From: Hinthialibacter sp964556895
Lineage (GTDB): Bacteria > Hinthialibacterota > Hinthialibacteria > Hinthialibacterales > Hinthialibacteraceae
NCBI GenBank assembly: GCA_964556895.1
Contig: CAZKYC010000012.1
Coordinates: forward strand, 1-64,000
Direction of reading: 5' to 3'
DNA length: 64,000 nucleotides
Shown: in pieces, positions 17,572 through 25,531 of the stretch
How positions within the stretch are numbered: position 1 is the stretch's first letter
Layout of the letters: each line of letters opens with the position of its first letter
Translations under genes and position numbers: made by a program
The notes under the pieces: generated by a model
Told to the model about the DNA's origin: nothing
The model's database searches: none
Seen by the model: only the letters and a program-made list of their open reading frames with translations

Positions 17572-17623
17572 AATGAAACGATGAATACATTAAGACGGGG
17601 AGTCGATACGGCGTAACCCAGCA

Positions 17624-17727
17624 TTCGCGTCATCGCGTGCATAGCGAAGCGACCAGCCTGCGGCAGGCAGGTCTCGCTTTTTGATGCGTGAGATTGCCGC
17701 GTCAGCCTACGGCCTCCTCGCAATGAC
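17624..17727 (-). repeat. GTCATTGCGAG...GCAATCTC-type dispersed repeat
   Basis: Read on the minus strand, it begins GTCATTGCGAGGAGGC, contains GGCAATCTCACGCATC and an inner palindrome CTGCCTGCCGCAGG, and ends near GCGATGACGC. This type of sequence is a familiar intergenic repeat in diverse bacteria. A shorter copy is at 54785. Together with the preceding hairpin it fills the 317-bp spacer between neuC and the pilin gene. Confidence 0.75.
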
Positions 17728-17850
17728 ACTGACCTTGTATTTTAAGACAATCACTACGGAGAGAATGTTCTCCCCTCCCAAAAATTCCTAATTGACTTTC
17801 GACCGTAAACATTGGATAGTAGGTTGAATTTACAATCGGGGAGTTTTTGT

Positions 17851-18450
17851 ATGAAAATGCGCGGATTCACCTTAATTGAATTGCTCATTGTCGTCGCCAT
17901 TATCGGCATCCTCGCCGCCATCGCGGTACCCAACTTCCTCAACGCACAGGTGCGCGCCAAGATCGCCCGCTCGGTGTCAGAGATCCGCGCCATGTCAAAC
18001 GCGATGGAGATGTACCAACTCGACAACAACAGTTACCCGTTCGTCAGGCCTGGCGGCGGCGACGGCTCCCACATGTATAACCCGGCGCCGATTACCTCGC
18101 CGATCCCTTACATGACGTCCCTGCCCTACGACCCGTTCATCGATGCGCCCAACTCAATCAAGATGAGCGACGACCGCGGCGACGGCCTCGACGTCGGCTG
18201 GTATCTGTATGTCGCGCGCAAAAGCGACCTGCCGCCCAACCCGGTCCACGGGCGCTATTGGGTGTGGGGTTGGGGGCCCGACCGCACCCGCCAGTCATAC
18301 CCCGTTCGCCCTTACAGCGCTACGAATGGACTGAACTCGCAGGGCGACATTATTTCAAGCAACAAACAGGGCTTTCTCGAAAAAGACTTGTCTGAAGAAG
18401 CCGGAATCTCAAAACAAACCCATAATGAGTTTCACCAAATCGGCCAGTAA
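17851..18450 (+). CDS. GspG/type IV pilin-like pseudopilin
   Basis: The ATG at 17851 follows GGGGAG and starts the prepilin leader MKMRG, cleaved before the N-methylated Phe of FTLIELLIVVAIIGILAA. The 199-residue protein has the long N-terminal pilin helix (residues 6-60), then a globular head with LDNNSYP, a feature of GspG-like proteins in Planctomycetes-type genomes. Aromatic, Gly-rich loops (RYWVWGWGPDRTRQ) follow. It would be processed by a prepilin peptidase and assembled into a pseudopilus or secreted-filament system; none of that machinery is in the window. Orphan genes of this type are often present in many copies per genome. Confidence 0.93.
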   Translation: MKMRGFTLIELLIVVAIIGILAAIAVPNFLNAQVRAKIARSVSEIRAMSNAMEMYQLDNNSYPFVRPGGGDGSHMYNPAPITSPIPYMTSLPYDPFIDAPNSIKMSDDRGDGLDVGWYLYVARKSDLPPNPVHGRYWVWGWGPDRTRQSYPVRPYSATNGLNSQGDIISSNKQGFLEKDLSEEAGISKQTHNEFHQIGQ

Positions 18451-18477
18451 CCGGGGGAGTTTTTTTCAAAATACAAG

Positions 18478-18505
18478 TTGACAGAATATAGGATTTATCT
18501 ATACT
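18478..18505 (+). promoter_or_regulatory. Sigma-70-type promoter
   Basis: A perfect TTGACA (18478-18483), a 16-bp spacer and TATACT (18500-18505) lie 36 bp before the ATG of the zinc-ribbon membrane protein. The -10 box is inside the left arm of a perfect palindrome (18497-18528). Confidence 0.8.
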
Positions 18506-18528
18506 GTTAAGATATAAACAGTATAGAT
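18497..18528 (+). promoter_or_regulatory. Perfect 12-bp inverted repeat between -10 box and ribosome-binding site
   Basis: ATCTATACTGTT (18497-18508) and AACAGTATAGAT (18517-18528) are perfect complements around the 8-bp centre AAGATATA. The left arm contains the -10 box and the right arm abuts the AAGGAG ribosome-binding site at 18529. It could be an operator for an autorepressor or, only in part, an RNA hairpin, since transcription would start inside it. No regulator gene is adjacent. Confidence 0.65.
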
Positions 18529-18540
18529 AAGGAGTAAATC

Positions 18541-19644
18541 ATGAGCGAACAACGACGCAAAGGCCCCTTGACGCACCGTTTGATTTTGATGTTCTTCAGC
18601 GTTTTGCTTTCATTGCTTTTGATCTGGCTGTTGGGATTTGTTCTCACGGATATTGGAAAAATACAAAAACCGGACTGGGAAGAACTGCGCATTGAATTCG
18701 TCGACCAAGACGCCATGAAGGAACGCGACCGCTTGTCAAACCAGCGCAGCGCCATCATGCGCGACATTGAAAACGAGCAAAAACGGCAGGAAATACTTCG
18801 CACCAGCACCCAAAGTTCGCGCGACACCATGAACCAGTTGGCTGAGATTCACCGCCTGAAACTTGAGCGCGGCGACACTCCCAGCGACACCGAAAAACAA
18901 GCCATTGAAGAAAGCCAAACGCTGTTTCTCAAAAACCAACAAGAATTCGAAGACGCCAACCAGCACATCGTTCAGCTAAACGAAACCCGGCGCAGCCTAG
19001 ACCTTCAAATCGAAGCCCAAAACGAAATCATCCATGAAGGCGAAACGGTATTCAACGATGAATATCGAGAGCAATACGCCCAACACCGCTTCATGGTCGC
19101 GAGTTTACGGCTTATGTTTTTGGTCCCTCTTCTCGCTTTGTTCGCCTGGCTTTCATTTCGAATGCGAAAAAGCCCCTACATACTCATCATCAACGCCGCG
19201 CTGTTCGCGCTGTTCGCGCGAACCTACCTGGTCATGTTTGAGCATTTTCCCCGCGACTTTTTCAAATACATCGCGATACTCAGCATCATCATCGTTGTAT
19301 TATCGTTTCTCATCTATCGCGTCCGTCTAGCGCTCAAGCCACTGCCCGCTTGGTTGATGAACCAATACCGCGAGGCGTATATGAGGAGATTGTGCCCTGT
19401 TTGCTCGTTCCCGATCCAACAGGGCCCGCTAAAATTCGCCCGTTGGTCTAAAAAAGGCTTGGCGGCGCTGCCAAATCTAGCGGAAGTTCCAGGCGACTCA
19501 GACAAACCATACACCTGCCCATCGTGTGGAACCAAACTGTTTGACAAGTGCGGCTCATGCGGGGCGCTGCGCCACACACTGCTGCCGCATTGCGAATCAT
19601 GCGGCGCCGAGTCGCCTCAATTGAGTGAAGCCGAAGCAGAATAA
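18541..19644 (+). CDS. Membrane protein with periplasmic coiled coil and C-terminal zinc ribbons
   Basis: I do not recognise this 367-residue protein. It has a TM segment at about 15-37, then a long charged coiled coil (about 45-175). Two or three further TM segments (about 188-208, 215-232 and 240-258) lead to a cytoplasmic end with paired cysteines: CPVC near 282, CPSC near 323, CGSC near 335 and CESC near 350. The cysteines look like two zinc ribbons. AAGGAG precedes the ATG. The layout (coiled coil outside, zinc ribbons inside) suggests a structural or sensory role, but no function can be named. Its promoter is embedded in a perfect palindrome. Confidence 0.82.
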   Translation: MSEQRRKGPLTHRLILMFFSVLLSLLLIWLLGFVLTDIGKIQKPDWEELRIEFVDQDAMKERDRLSNQRSAIMRDIENEQKRQEILRTSTQSSRDTMNQLAEIHRLKLERGDTPSDTEKQAIEESQTLFLKNQQEFEDANQHIVQLNETRRSLDLQIEAQNEIIHEGETVFNDEYREQYAQHRFMVASLRLMFLVPLLALFAWLSFRMRKSPYILIINAALFALFARTYLVMFEHFPRDFFKYIAILSIIIVVLSFLIYRVRLALKPLPAWLMNQYREAYMRRLCPVCSFPIQQGPLKFARWSKKGLAALPNLAEVPGDSDKPYTCPSCGTKLFDKCGSCGALRHTLLPHCESCGAESPQLSEAEAE

Positions 19645-19711
19645 ACTGATATACAAACCAGGCCGCCTAGATATCAGGCGGCCTGGTATCAAATCGCATG
19701 AAAGCGAAAAC

Positions 19712-20254
19712 TTACGACTTCAATTCTTTCATCTTTTCGACAAACTGTTTGAAAATGAAGCGGTCAGAATTGCTTTTGCCAACATAGCGGAACACTTCGT
19801 TTCCATCCGGGCCAAGAATGATCAACGCTGGATAGTGGACCACTTGTCCATGAAATTTATACCCGCCTGGTACGCTAAATTTCTTCGCCAGATTGGCGCT
19901 GGGATCGTGGTAAATCTCAGGCGTTTTGTCTTTTTCGCCCAGAGGGATCTTTGACGCCCAGGCTTTAATTTCACTCGGCGTGTCGGGTTTCACAAACAGT
20001 TGGATCACATCTGGATGTTTCTTCTCATTCTCAAAATATTCACGAGTGTGGCGGATGCAGATTGGGCATTCTGTCTTCAGCAAGAAATGAATGGCAACAT
20101 ATTTACCTTTGTTCTCAGAGAGTTTAAACGCCTTTTCGCCAATGATCGGCTTTAAGGTGAAATCGTTCGGGCCTGTTTTCTCAGAAGCATTCACTGTAAC
20201 TGCGATCACTACAGCAAAACCAAGCAAAGTTAGTGATTTCATTAGCAATTTCAT
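19712..20254 (-). CDS. Exported thioredoxin-fold redoxin with CPIC active site
   Basis: The start at 20254 was chosen because GAGG lies 6 bp upstream and a signal peptide starts there (MKLLMKSLTLLGFAVVIAVT). The mature domain of the 180-residue protein has the redoxin start PNDFTLKPIIGEKAF and the redox-active site LLKTECPICIRHT, with both cysteines of CxxC present. The cis-Pro loop reads VVHYPALIILGPDG. It is probably a periplasmic thiol-disulfide exchange or peroxide-reducing protein. It is not adjacent to cytochrome c maturation or other obvious partners. Confidence 0.85.
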   Translation of the reverse strand: MKLLMKSLTLLGFAVVIAVTVNASEKTGPNDFTLKPIIGEKAFKLSENKGKYVAIHFLLKTECPICIRHTREYFENEKKHPDVIQLFVKPDTPSEIKAWASKIPLGEKDKTPEIYHDPSANLAKKFSVPGGYKFHGQVVHYPALIILGPDGNEVFRYVGKSNSDRFIFKQFVEKMKELKS

Positions 20255-20364
20255 TTTTGTCCTCATTATTATTAGTTTTGTGTTAAAATGCATTCGGCAC
20301 AGGTATATTATAACCAATTAATTCGCTTTACCAAAATAATAACCAGTAAGACATTGAATTCACT

Positions 20365-21345
20365 ATGGTAATGAGAATAGACAATCAACAATACGAAAGG
20401 GCCAAAGAACAAATTATTACGGCCCTGATTCACGAGTATATGAAGAAAAACCCTGGTACTCGCGAACAAGACGTGGTGATGTTAAACCACGACGGCAAGT
20501 TAATCTTCTCTGATCTGTCTTCAGTGTTGGCAGAGATGAAAGTACGAAAAGACTTCGATGAGTCAGTCATCCATACCGAAAAAATGTCCGCCAGCCTGGC
20601 GGTTCAAGAAAACCACCGCTGGCAACAAAGTTGTCAATCATCCACCCAGTCGAAGTTAATGGTCGACTGCTTAAATTCTTCTCCATTCAACTTATTTGAT
20701 AAGCAGCAATGGTCGGCGGAACATGAGTTTATTCGCAGAAAAGAGTCCGCCAGCGCTAAAGCCACAGTTAAAGTCGGAGAATACAAAGAAAATATTGTGA
20801 AATTTCGCGATGAAGACGCTTCGATCCATAGTTCGCGTGGAAGAACGACAGTCATTTATTATCTCCAGTGGGTGATTCAGCAATTGCGGGTATTACACCA
20901 ACTTCTCGGCAAAGAATTAGAACTCAGCGATATTTTTCAAACCAGCGCCAGCCAGTTTATTGAAGTGAGCCTCGAACACATTGAACGAGAAAGTGAACCC
21001 TATTCGGTTATCGACAGCGTCTATCAGGCGCTGACAGGCAACGGCCTGGCCAGCGTCGGCGTCAAAGGCGTCGGCGAGCTAAATCGAAAGATGTTAGTTG
21101 AAACCAAGAAAACCCTGAGTTCCGCTGTTGAAAAGATGCTTGCGTCTGTAGAAGACAAACGAAAACAGTTCCACGCCATTTGGGCGTCAATCACAACATT
21201 AACTGAAGCCGTCAAAGGCTTAGAAGAACTCAACCGGGAAAATGCAAGCGAACAACAACATTCAACCGAACCCACAAAACCGGTTCGAAACCAGGATGAC
21301 AACAAGACCCGCCGCATGGCGCGTTTTTCAAGGGCCTCACGCTGA
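20365..21345 (+). CDS. Unknown largely helical protein
   Basis: I do not recognise this 326-residue protein. It has no signal peptide or TM segment. Residues 10-70 look like a small folded domain (EQIITALIHEYMKKNPGT). The middle is mixed, and residues 170-285 are helical with a long coiled-coil-like stretch ending VKGLEELNRENASEQ. The tail is disordered and basic (RMARFSRASR). The first ATG lacks a clear ribosome-binding site; a second ATG two codons later is equally possible. Composition and tail recall the protein at 11101. It could be a cytoskeletal or adaptor protein; this is not shown. Confidence 0.65.
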   Translation: MVMRIDNQQYERAKEQIITALIHEYMKKNPGTREQDVVMLNHDGKLIFSDLSSVLAEMKVRKDFDESVIHTEKMSASLAVQENHRWQQSCQSSTQSKLMVDCLNSSPFNLFDKQQWSAEHEFIRRKESASAKATVKVGEYKENIVKFRDEDASIHSSRGRTTVIYYLQWVIQQLRVLHQLLGKELELSDIFQTSASQFIEVSLEHIERESEPYSVIDSVYQALTGNGLASVGVKGVGELNRKMLVETKKTLSSAVEKMLASVEDKRKQFHAIWASITTLTEAVKGLEELNRENASEQQHSTEPTKPVRNQDDNKTRRMARFSRASR

Positions 21346-21348
21346 CGC

Positions 21349-21456
21349 TTATACGCTCAACCACCAATTCAACAACAATAGCGCTAAGATCAGCCCGAGT
21401 ATGACCATCATGCGAAATACAAAGCGTGGTTCCAAATTTGCATCCCCTTCAAACAA
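21349..21456 (-). CDS. Possible small single-TM protein (35 aa)
   Basis: A short frame from a TTG encodes a charged start (FEGDANLEPRFVFR), then a strongly hydrophobic helix (MMVILGLILALLLLNWWLSV) that reaches the C-terminus. No ribosome-binding site is seen, and the start overlaps the terminator hairpin of the upstream gene. The clean single-helix pattern is suggestive, but the call is weak. An internal ATG-ATG start would leave only the helix. Confidence 0.25.
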   Translation of the reverse strand: MFEGDANLEPRFVFRMMVILGLILALLLLNWWLSV

Positions 21457-21488
21457 AAAAGCCGCTTCAAGTATACAAAAGCGGCTTT
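21451..21488 (-). terminator. Terminator of the secreted protein gene at 21514
   Basis: The stem AAAGCCGCTT/AAGCGGCTTT (21458-21467 and 21479-21488) has an 11-nt loop and is followed on the minus strand by TTTTTTG. On the plus strand only three T follow, so it serves mainly the minus-strand gene. Confidence 0.8.
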
Positions 21489-21513
21489 CACGTTTGAATA
21501 GACAGCGAATAAA

Positions 21514-22755
21514 TTAGTAAACAGACCAATCTGACACCGGCGTCGCCGAGACGCCCCATATTTGGAAGTTATCAATTGTCCAGAACCAGCTCCATGAACC
21601 TTGATAGGTAAAGCGAAACTTCACCGAGGGCTGGTTATCAAGACGTTCAACGCGAAACCGTTCCCAGCGCTTTGAGTCATATTCGCCGTTTACGCCGCCC
21701 GGCCCCATTAAATGGTCGTCTAGACGGGGAAGAATAAAATCGCCGATCGCCGCTTCTCCGACTTCAGGGTTATCATCGGCGAAAATGTATTCTCTCCAGG
21801 TGAATCCTTTGTCGTCTGTGCCGTCCAATGTTGCAGCCACCTCGACATTGCCGTCCGCGTCAAATATCACATCGCCGCCCGCAGGATTTCCATCCAAGTA
21901 GTACATCACTGGATACCAATCGCCAATGGGCAAGGCCGACAACCCCGCGCCGTCTTCAATATTGATTGAACCGTCATTGAGAGTATATTCAAGAATGGCA
22001 ATGTTATCTTGATTTTGTATGTAGTTACTGTTAAACGCGACCACGACATCGGTTACACCAGAAAGATTAAATTCTTCCGTAACAATGTGGGTTTCATAAA
22101 AATTTTGCGCGTCAACATAGTCGCCTGACTCGGCGACGAGCGTATTGCCATCAGCAATTTTCAAGTCGTTCTCAACAACCCTTGGATCAGAATAACTGGG
22201 GTAGTAGACCAAATCTGTGAGAAACTCAACATCTTTGACGACCCATTGAATGAGCTCTTGATAATAATAACCGCCTTGCGGACCCGTATCAGTAGTTGTA
22301 TTAAACACTTCCCAACCGTTCGGGATCTGATCAACGGCGACTGCTTCAAAATCATTCGCATAAATAAGCGTCAGGCCTTCTGGCGCGCCAAGCGCGACCT
22401 GTAGGCTGTCGCTCCATGGCGAAGCGCCGCTGGCGTTTTCATATTGAAGGCGTATATACAGAGGGGTATTTAGAGGAAAGCGATCATTAGAAACAAGATA
22501 CTCACTTATTGACTGCCCGGCGTCTAAGGCGTCAGTGGAATTCACAAAGGTAAGGTAGATGTTTTCAAACGCTGGATCGGCCGCTAATTGAAACCGGGCG
22601 ATGGTTACGCCATCTCCACCAGAACCGATTAACAAGACATCATCCAATCCTTTAGGGCTGGTGGGGCTAATGCTCAATGAGGGCGTTGCGGGTTGAGCGG
22701 AGGCGTTTACCGCGAGTAAAACAAATACCAACAAGGAATAGAGCATGTTTTTCAT
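21514..22755 (-). CDS. Secreted protein with C-terminal SDWSVY tail
   Basis: The 413-residue protein starts with a clear signal peptide (MKNMLYSLLVFVLLAVNASA) after a GGAG site. Residues about 25-120 look like a fibronectin-type or Ig-like domain. The rest resembles the jellyroll part of secreted proteins that end in a WFWTIDNFQIWG-type strand, a pattern seen in carbohydrate-binding extracellular domains. The last residues, PVSDWSVY, closely resemble the EEWALY end of the giant protein at 3219, suggesting a shared tail. No catalytic residues are recognised. The protein is probably extracellular. Confidence 0.78.
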   Translation of the reverse strand: MKNMLYSLLVFVLLAVNASAQPATPSLSISPTSPKGLDDVLLIGSGGDGVTIARFQLAADPAFENIYLTFVNSTDALDAGQSISEYLVSNDRFPLNTPLYIRLQYENASGASPWSDSLQVALGAPEGLTLIYANDFEAVAVDQIPNGWEVFNTTTDTGPQGGYYYQELIQWVVKDVEFLTDLVYYPSYSDPRVVENDLKIADGNTLVAESGDYVDAQNFYETHIVTEEFNLSGVTDVVVAFNSNYIQNQDNIAILEYTLNDGSINIEDGAGLSALPIGDWYPVMYYLDGNPAGGDVIFDADGNVEVAATLDGTDDKGFTWREYIFADDNPEVGEAAIGDFILPRLDDHLMGPGGVNGEYDSKRWERFRVERLDNQPSVKFRFTYQGSWSWFWTIDNFQIWGVSATPVSDWSVY

Positions 22756-22844
22756 GGCTTTCTCCAGTCGTATGTATAACTATTGAGGAAATGGTATACA
22801 TACCAGGTTAAAGTTATATGAAAACCAAAATAGAAATGTGTTAT

Positions 22845-22880
22845 TAACAAAAAACGCCGCCTTCATTCAGGCGGCGTTTT
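22845..22880 (-). terminator. Terminator of the HEAT-repeat gene
   Basis: The stem AAAACGCCGCCT/AGGCGGCGTTTT (22851-22862 and 22869-22880) has a 6-nt loop and is followed on the minus strand by further T residues. It is 21 bp after the HEAT-repeat stop codon. Confidence 0.88.
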
Positions 22881-22901
22881 GCGTTCGCTATTCCACTCTA
22901 A

Positions 22902-23861
22902 CTACATTCTCATCAACGCTTTGTTGGCGGTGTCTCGAACAATGTACGACCCTTGTTCGGTGAATTTCTCAACCGTCGCCTTGGCTTCAGGATGGTTGAT
23001 CTTTGAGAGGCAGATAATCGCGGCGCAATGAAAATGCTCGCCAATTTGCTCTTCTGGCCGTTCGAGTATCTTCTTGAGAATGCGCCCCGCTTCGGCGTGT
23101 TCTCCCTCATCAATCAAATGGTCGCAAATTCGAAGCGCGCTGTCGACTAACTCGCGTTGATGTTGGTCTGACAGTGAATCGAGATTGGGAACCAACGATT
23201 CCTCCGGATAAACGCCGCAGGTCGACATCGCCTTGATGGCGGCTATCGCGAGTTCAGTGTCATCTGAGGAGAGATACTGGTTCAAATTCTCGGCGCCCGC
23301 CGGGTCTTTTCGTTGTTCAATCGCCGCGAGAATGCGAATCTTAAACGCACGCGGCGCTTTCTCTAACGCTTCGACGAGAGCGTCAGTCGCTTCGGCGCCG
23401 GGGATGCGTTGAATGCAATACACCGCTTCTTCTCGCAGAGTATCGACTTTTAAAAACGGGGTGATCATAGGGACAACATCGCCGTTCGCGATTAGCGACA
23501 ACAAACGCAGCGCATTGATACGCGAGAGGTAGTCTCGACGCTGTAACAGATCGAGCAACGCCTTTACCACTTCAGCGCGCTTGGCCGAGTCGGGTTCTTC
23601 GCCGACCGAGTGAATCAACACCTTCAGCGCTTCATCGGCCGCGCGGGCGACGCCCGGGTTTTCTGCCAACAACAAATCGCTCAATGGAGAGATCACGCTG
23701 GCGGGCTGCATGTAGGCTTCTTTCCAGGCCTGGCAGCGAATGTTTTCATCTTCTGATTGAATGCGTCCGATAAAGCCTTCTTGCGCGTTTGCGGCCCTGG
23801 TTGAGAGTGTGGCGGCGACGACAGCGGCGCTGGCAAGGGTTTTCGTTTTCACGTTTTCCAT
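22902..23861 (-). CDS. Exported HEAT-repeat protein
   Basis: The ATG at 23861 is preceded by GGAGG at 8 bp, giving 319 residues with an N-terminal export signal (MENVKTKTLASAAVVAATLS, cleaved near AANAQ). The mature protein is a string of about seven helical HEAT/PBS-lyase-type repeats, for example LLDLLQRRDYLSRINALRLL and DALVEALEKAPRAFKIRILA. Such solenoids bind proteins; there is no enzyme motif. It starts 14 bp after the Gfo/Idh/MocA gene, so the two are surely one operon and may work on the same exported process. Confidence 0.85.
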   Translation of the reverse strand: MENVKTKTLASAAVVAATLSTRAANAQEGFIGRIQSEDENIRCQAWKEAYMQPASVISPLSDLLLAENPGVARAADEALKVLIHSVGEEPDSAKRAEVVKALLDLLQRRDYLSRINALRLLSLIANGDVVPMITPFLKVDTLREEAVYCIQRIPGAEATDALVEALEKAPRAFKIRILAAIEQRKDPAGAENLNQYLSSDDTELAIAAIKAMSTCGVYPEESLVPNLDSLSDQHQRELVDSALRICDHLIDEGEHAEAGRILKKILERPEEQIGEHFHCAAIICLSKINHPEAKATVEKFTEQGSYIVRDTANKALMRM

Positions 23862-23875
23862 GGTTTTGACCTCCA

Positions 23876-25174
23876 TTAAATGTGCCACTGTCCGCGGCCT
23901 GGGCGGCTCAACAAGCGGTTGGCTTCATCGTCGCCAATCACGCGTTCGTTGACGGCGTCCCACTTCAGTTCACGGCCCAACATGTAAGACAGATTGCCGA
24001 GAATGCAAAGCGTCGCCACCCGGTGGCCCGCTTCGATATCCATAATCGGGCGTTCGCGGGTGCGGACGCACTTTTCAAAGTCTTCGCGGTGGCCCGGGCT
24101 GTGGTAGACCTCAACACCGCCCGAAGGCACTTTGTAATCTTTGGCTTTTTGTTCGGTATCGGTCTCGGCAGTGTCGCCGTAAGAGATAATCAAATTTCCC
24201 TTATCGCCGATATAGTTGGCGCCGTATGACTTGCGGGTCCACTTGAAGCCTTCTTCATGGGCTTCGCCCGGCATGTCCCAAATCAGCGTCCAGTCGGGGT
24301 CTTTAAACTGGTAGGTGACCTTCATGGTTTCGGGCGAGTCATACATCCCGTCGCAATGGGGGTTGCCTTCGGCTTTAACGCTGACCGGCCCAGTGTTGTC
24401 GCCTTTCATGATCCACATCGCAACGCTCATGACGTGTGCGCCGCGGTCGCGAATTTGCCCGCCGCCAAAATCGAGCATCCAGCGAAAACTGCCGTGGGTG
24501 CGGCGGTTGTTGTATGGAATCCAACGGGCGGGGCCGACCCACTTTTCATAATCGAGTTCAGACGGCGGCGGCGTGTTGGGATCCCAACCGCCGCGAGGGT
24601 TTTCGTAGTGCCAGCAGCGAACTTCACTGACGTGGCCGATTTGTCCGTTGGCGATGTATTTGTGGCCGTGGTAAGCGCCCTCTTGGGATCGGCCCTGTGA
24701 ACCCACCTGGACGACGCGCGCATAACGCCGCGCCGCTTCGAGCATGGCGCGGCCTTCTTCGATGGTCTTACAGGCGGGCTTTTCGACATAGACGTCTTTG
24801 CCCGCTTCACAGGCGTGAATCGTTTGCAGCGCGTGCCAATGGTCTGGCGAGGTGACGAACACCACATCGATGTCTTTTTGGTCTAACAAGCGCCGGTAAT
24901 CGTTATATAGCGTCGGGTTACCACCGACGCGTTTGGCGGCGTCTGCGAGACGCTTCTCATCAACGTCACAGATCGCAACCGTGACGCCAGGGCGTAGAAA
25001 GCCGCGGCCTCTGCCGCCCACGCCGATATTGCCGGCCCGTAACTGGTCGCTAGGCGCGGGACGGCTGGGCGCGCCAAAGACGGTGTTTGGAACCAACGTA
25101 AATGATGTGACTCCACCCGCCGCTGCCGTACTCTTGATAAAATGTCTGCGTGATAGTGAAGATTTCTTGGTCAT
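23876..25174 (-). CDS. TAT-exported Gfo/Idh/MocA family oxidoreductase
   Basis: The 432-residue protein has a twin-arginine signal (SRRHFIKSTAAAGGV), a Rossmann domain with GVGGRGRGF, and the family signature SPDHWHALQTIHACEAGKDV followed by EKP (about residues 110-133). The substrate domain contains WVGPARWIPYNNRRTHGSFRW (positions 24465-24527) and GGGQIRDRGAHVM. It differs clearly from the paralogue at 1671 but shares the WxGPAxW pattern, so both may act on related sugar derivatives. GGGGAG precedes the ATG. The HEAT-repeat gene follows at once. Confidence 0.92.
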   Translation of the reverse strand: MTKKSSLSRRHFIKSTAAAGGVTSFTLVPNTVFGAPSRPAPSDQLRAGNIGVGGRGRGFLRPGVTVAICDVDEKRLADAAKRVGGNPTLYNDYRRLLDQKDIDVVFVTSPDHWHALQTIHACEAGKDVYVEKPACKTIEEGRAMLEAARRYARVVQVGSQGRSQEGAYHGHKYIANGQIGHVSEVRCWHYENPRGGWDPNTPPPSELDYEKWVGPARWIPYNNRRTHGSFRWMLDFGGGQIRDRGAHVMSVAMWIMKGDNTGPVSVKAEGNPHCDGMYDSPETMKVTYQFKDPDWTLIWDMPGEAHEEGFKWTRKSYGANYIGDKGNLIISYGDTAETDTEQKAKDYKVPSGGVEVYHSPGHREDFEKCVRTRERPIMDIEAGHRVATLCILGNLSYMLGRELKWDAVNERVIGDDEANRLLSRPGRGQWHI

Positions 25175-25531
25175 TGTCTCCCCTACTTTTCTCTAATATC
25201 TAAGTCTGAGAAGGCCCGGAAGCCCTATCCAACCATTTCTATCCTGCCATAAGAGAATGAAAAGATCAAAGGACACCGTCGAAAAAAATGACGTCAAACT
25301 TGCAGGCAAAAAAAACCCACAGCCAGAATGGGGAAAAAAGAAACGCTGTGGGTTGGGGAGGACGTAAATTGTATGAACTCAAAACGGAATGTATTCACCC
25401 TATTGAATTCGTGGATAGATTGGCGCTCAAATGTTATGGGCTTATTTGACGATTGTTAAAAAACGGCTAAAAACAGGCTTACAACCACAAGTTTTTGTGG
25501 AACAGAGAAGAAGATGCAACAATCTATTGCA
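25175..25531 (-). terminator. Spacer holding the glgB terminator
   Basis: Within this 357-bp spacer the inverted repeat AACCCACAGC/GCTGTGGGTT (25314-25323 and 25345-25354) is followed on the minus strand by eight T residues, a good terminator for glgB although it lies 178 bp past its stop codon. I see nothing else in the spacer: no open frame of note, and no repeat shared with other spacers. Confidence 0.7.

Noticed and set aside
23882..24700. Long plus-strand frames opposite the Gfo/Idh/MocA gene
   Set aside because: They are mirror frames caused by the strong codon bias of the real minus-strand gene and have no family content of their own.
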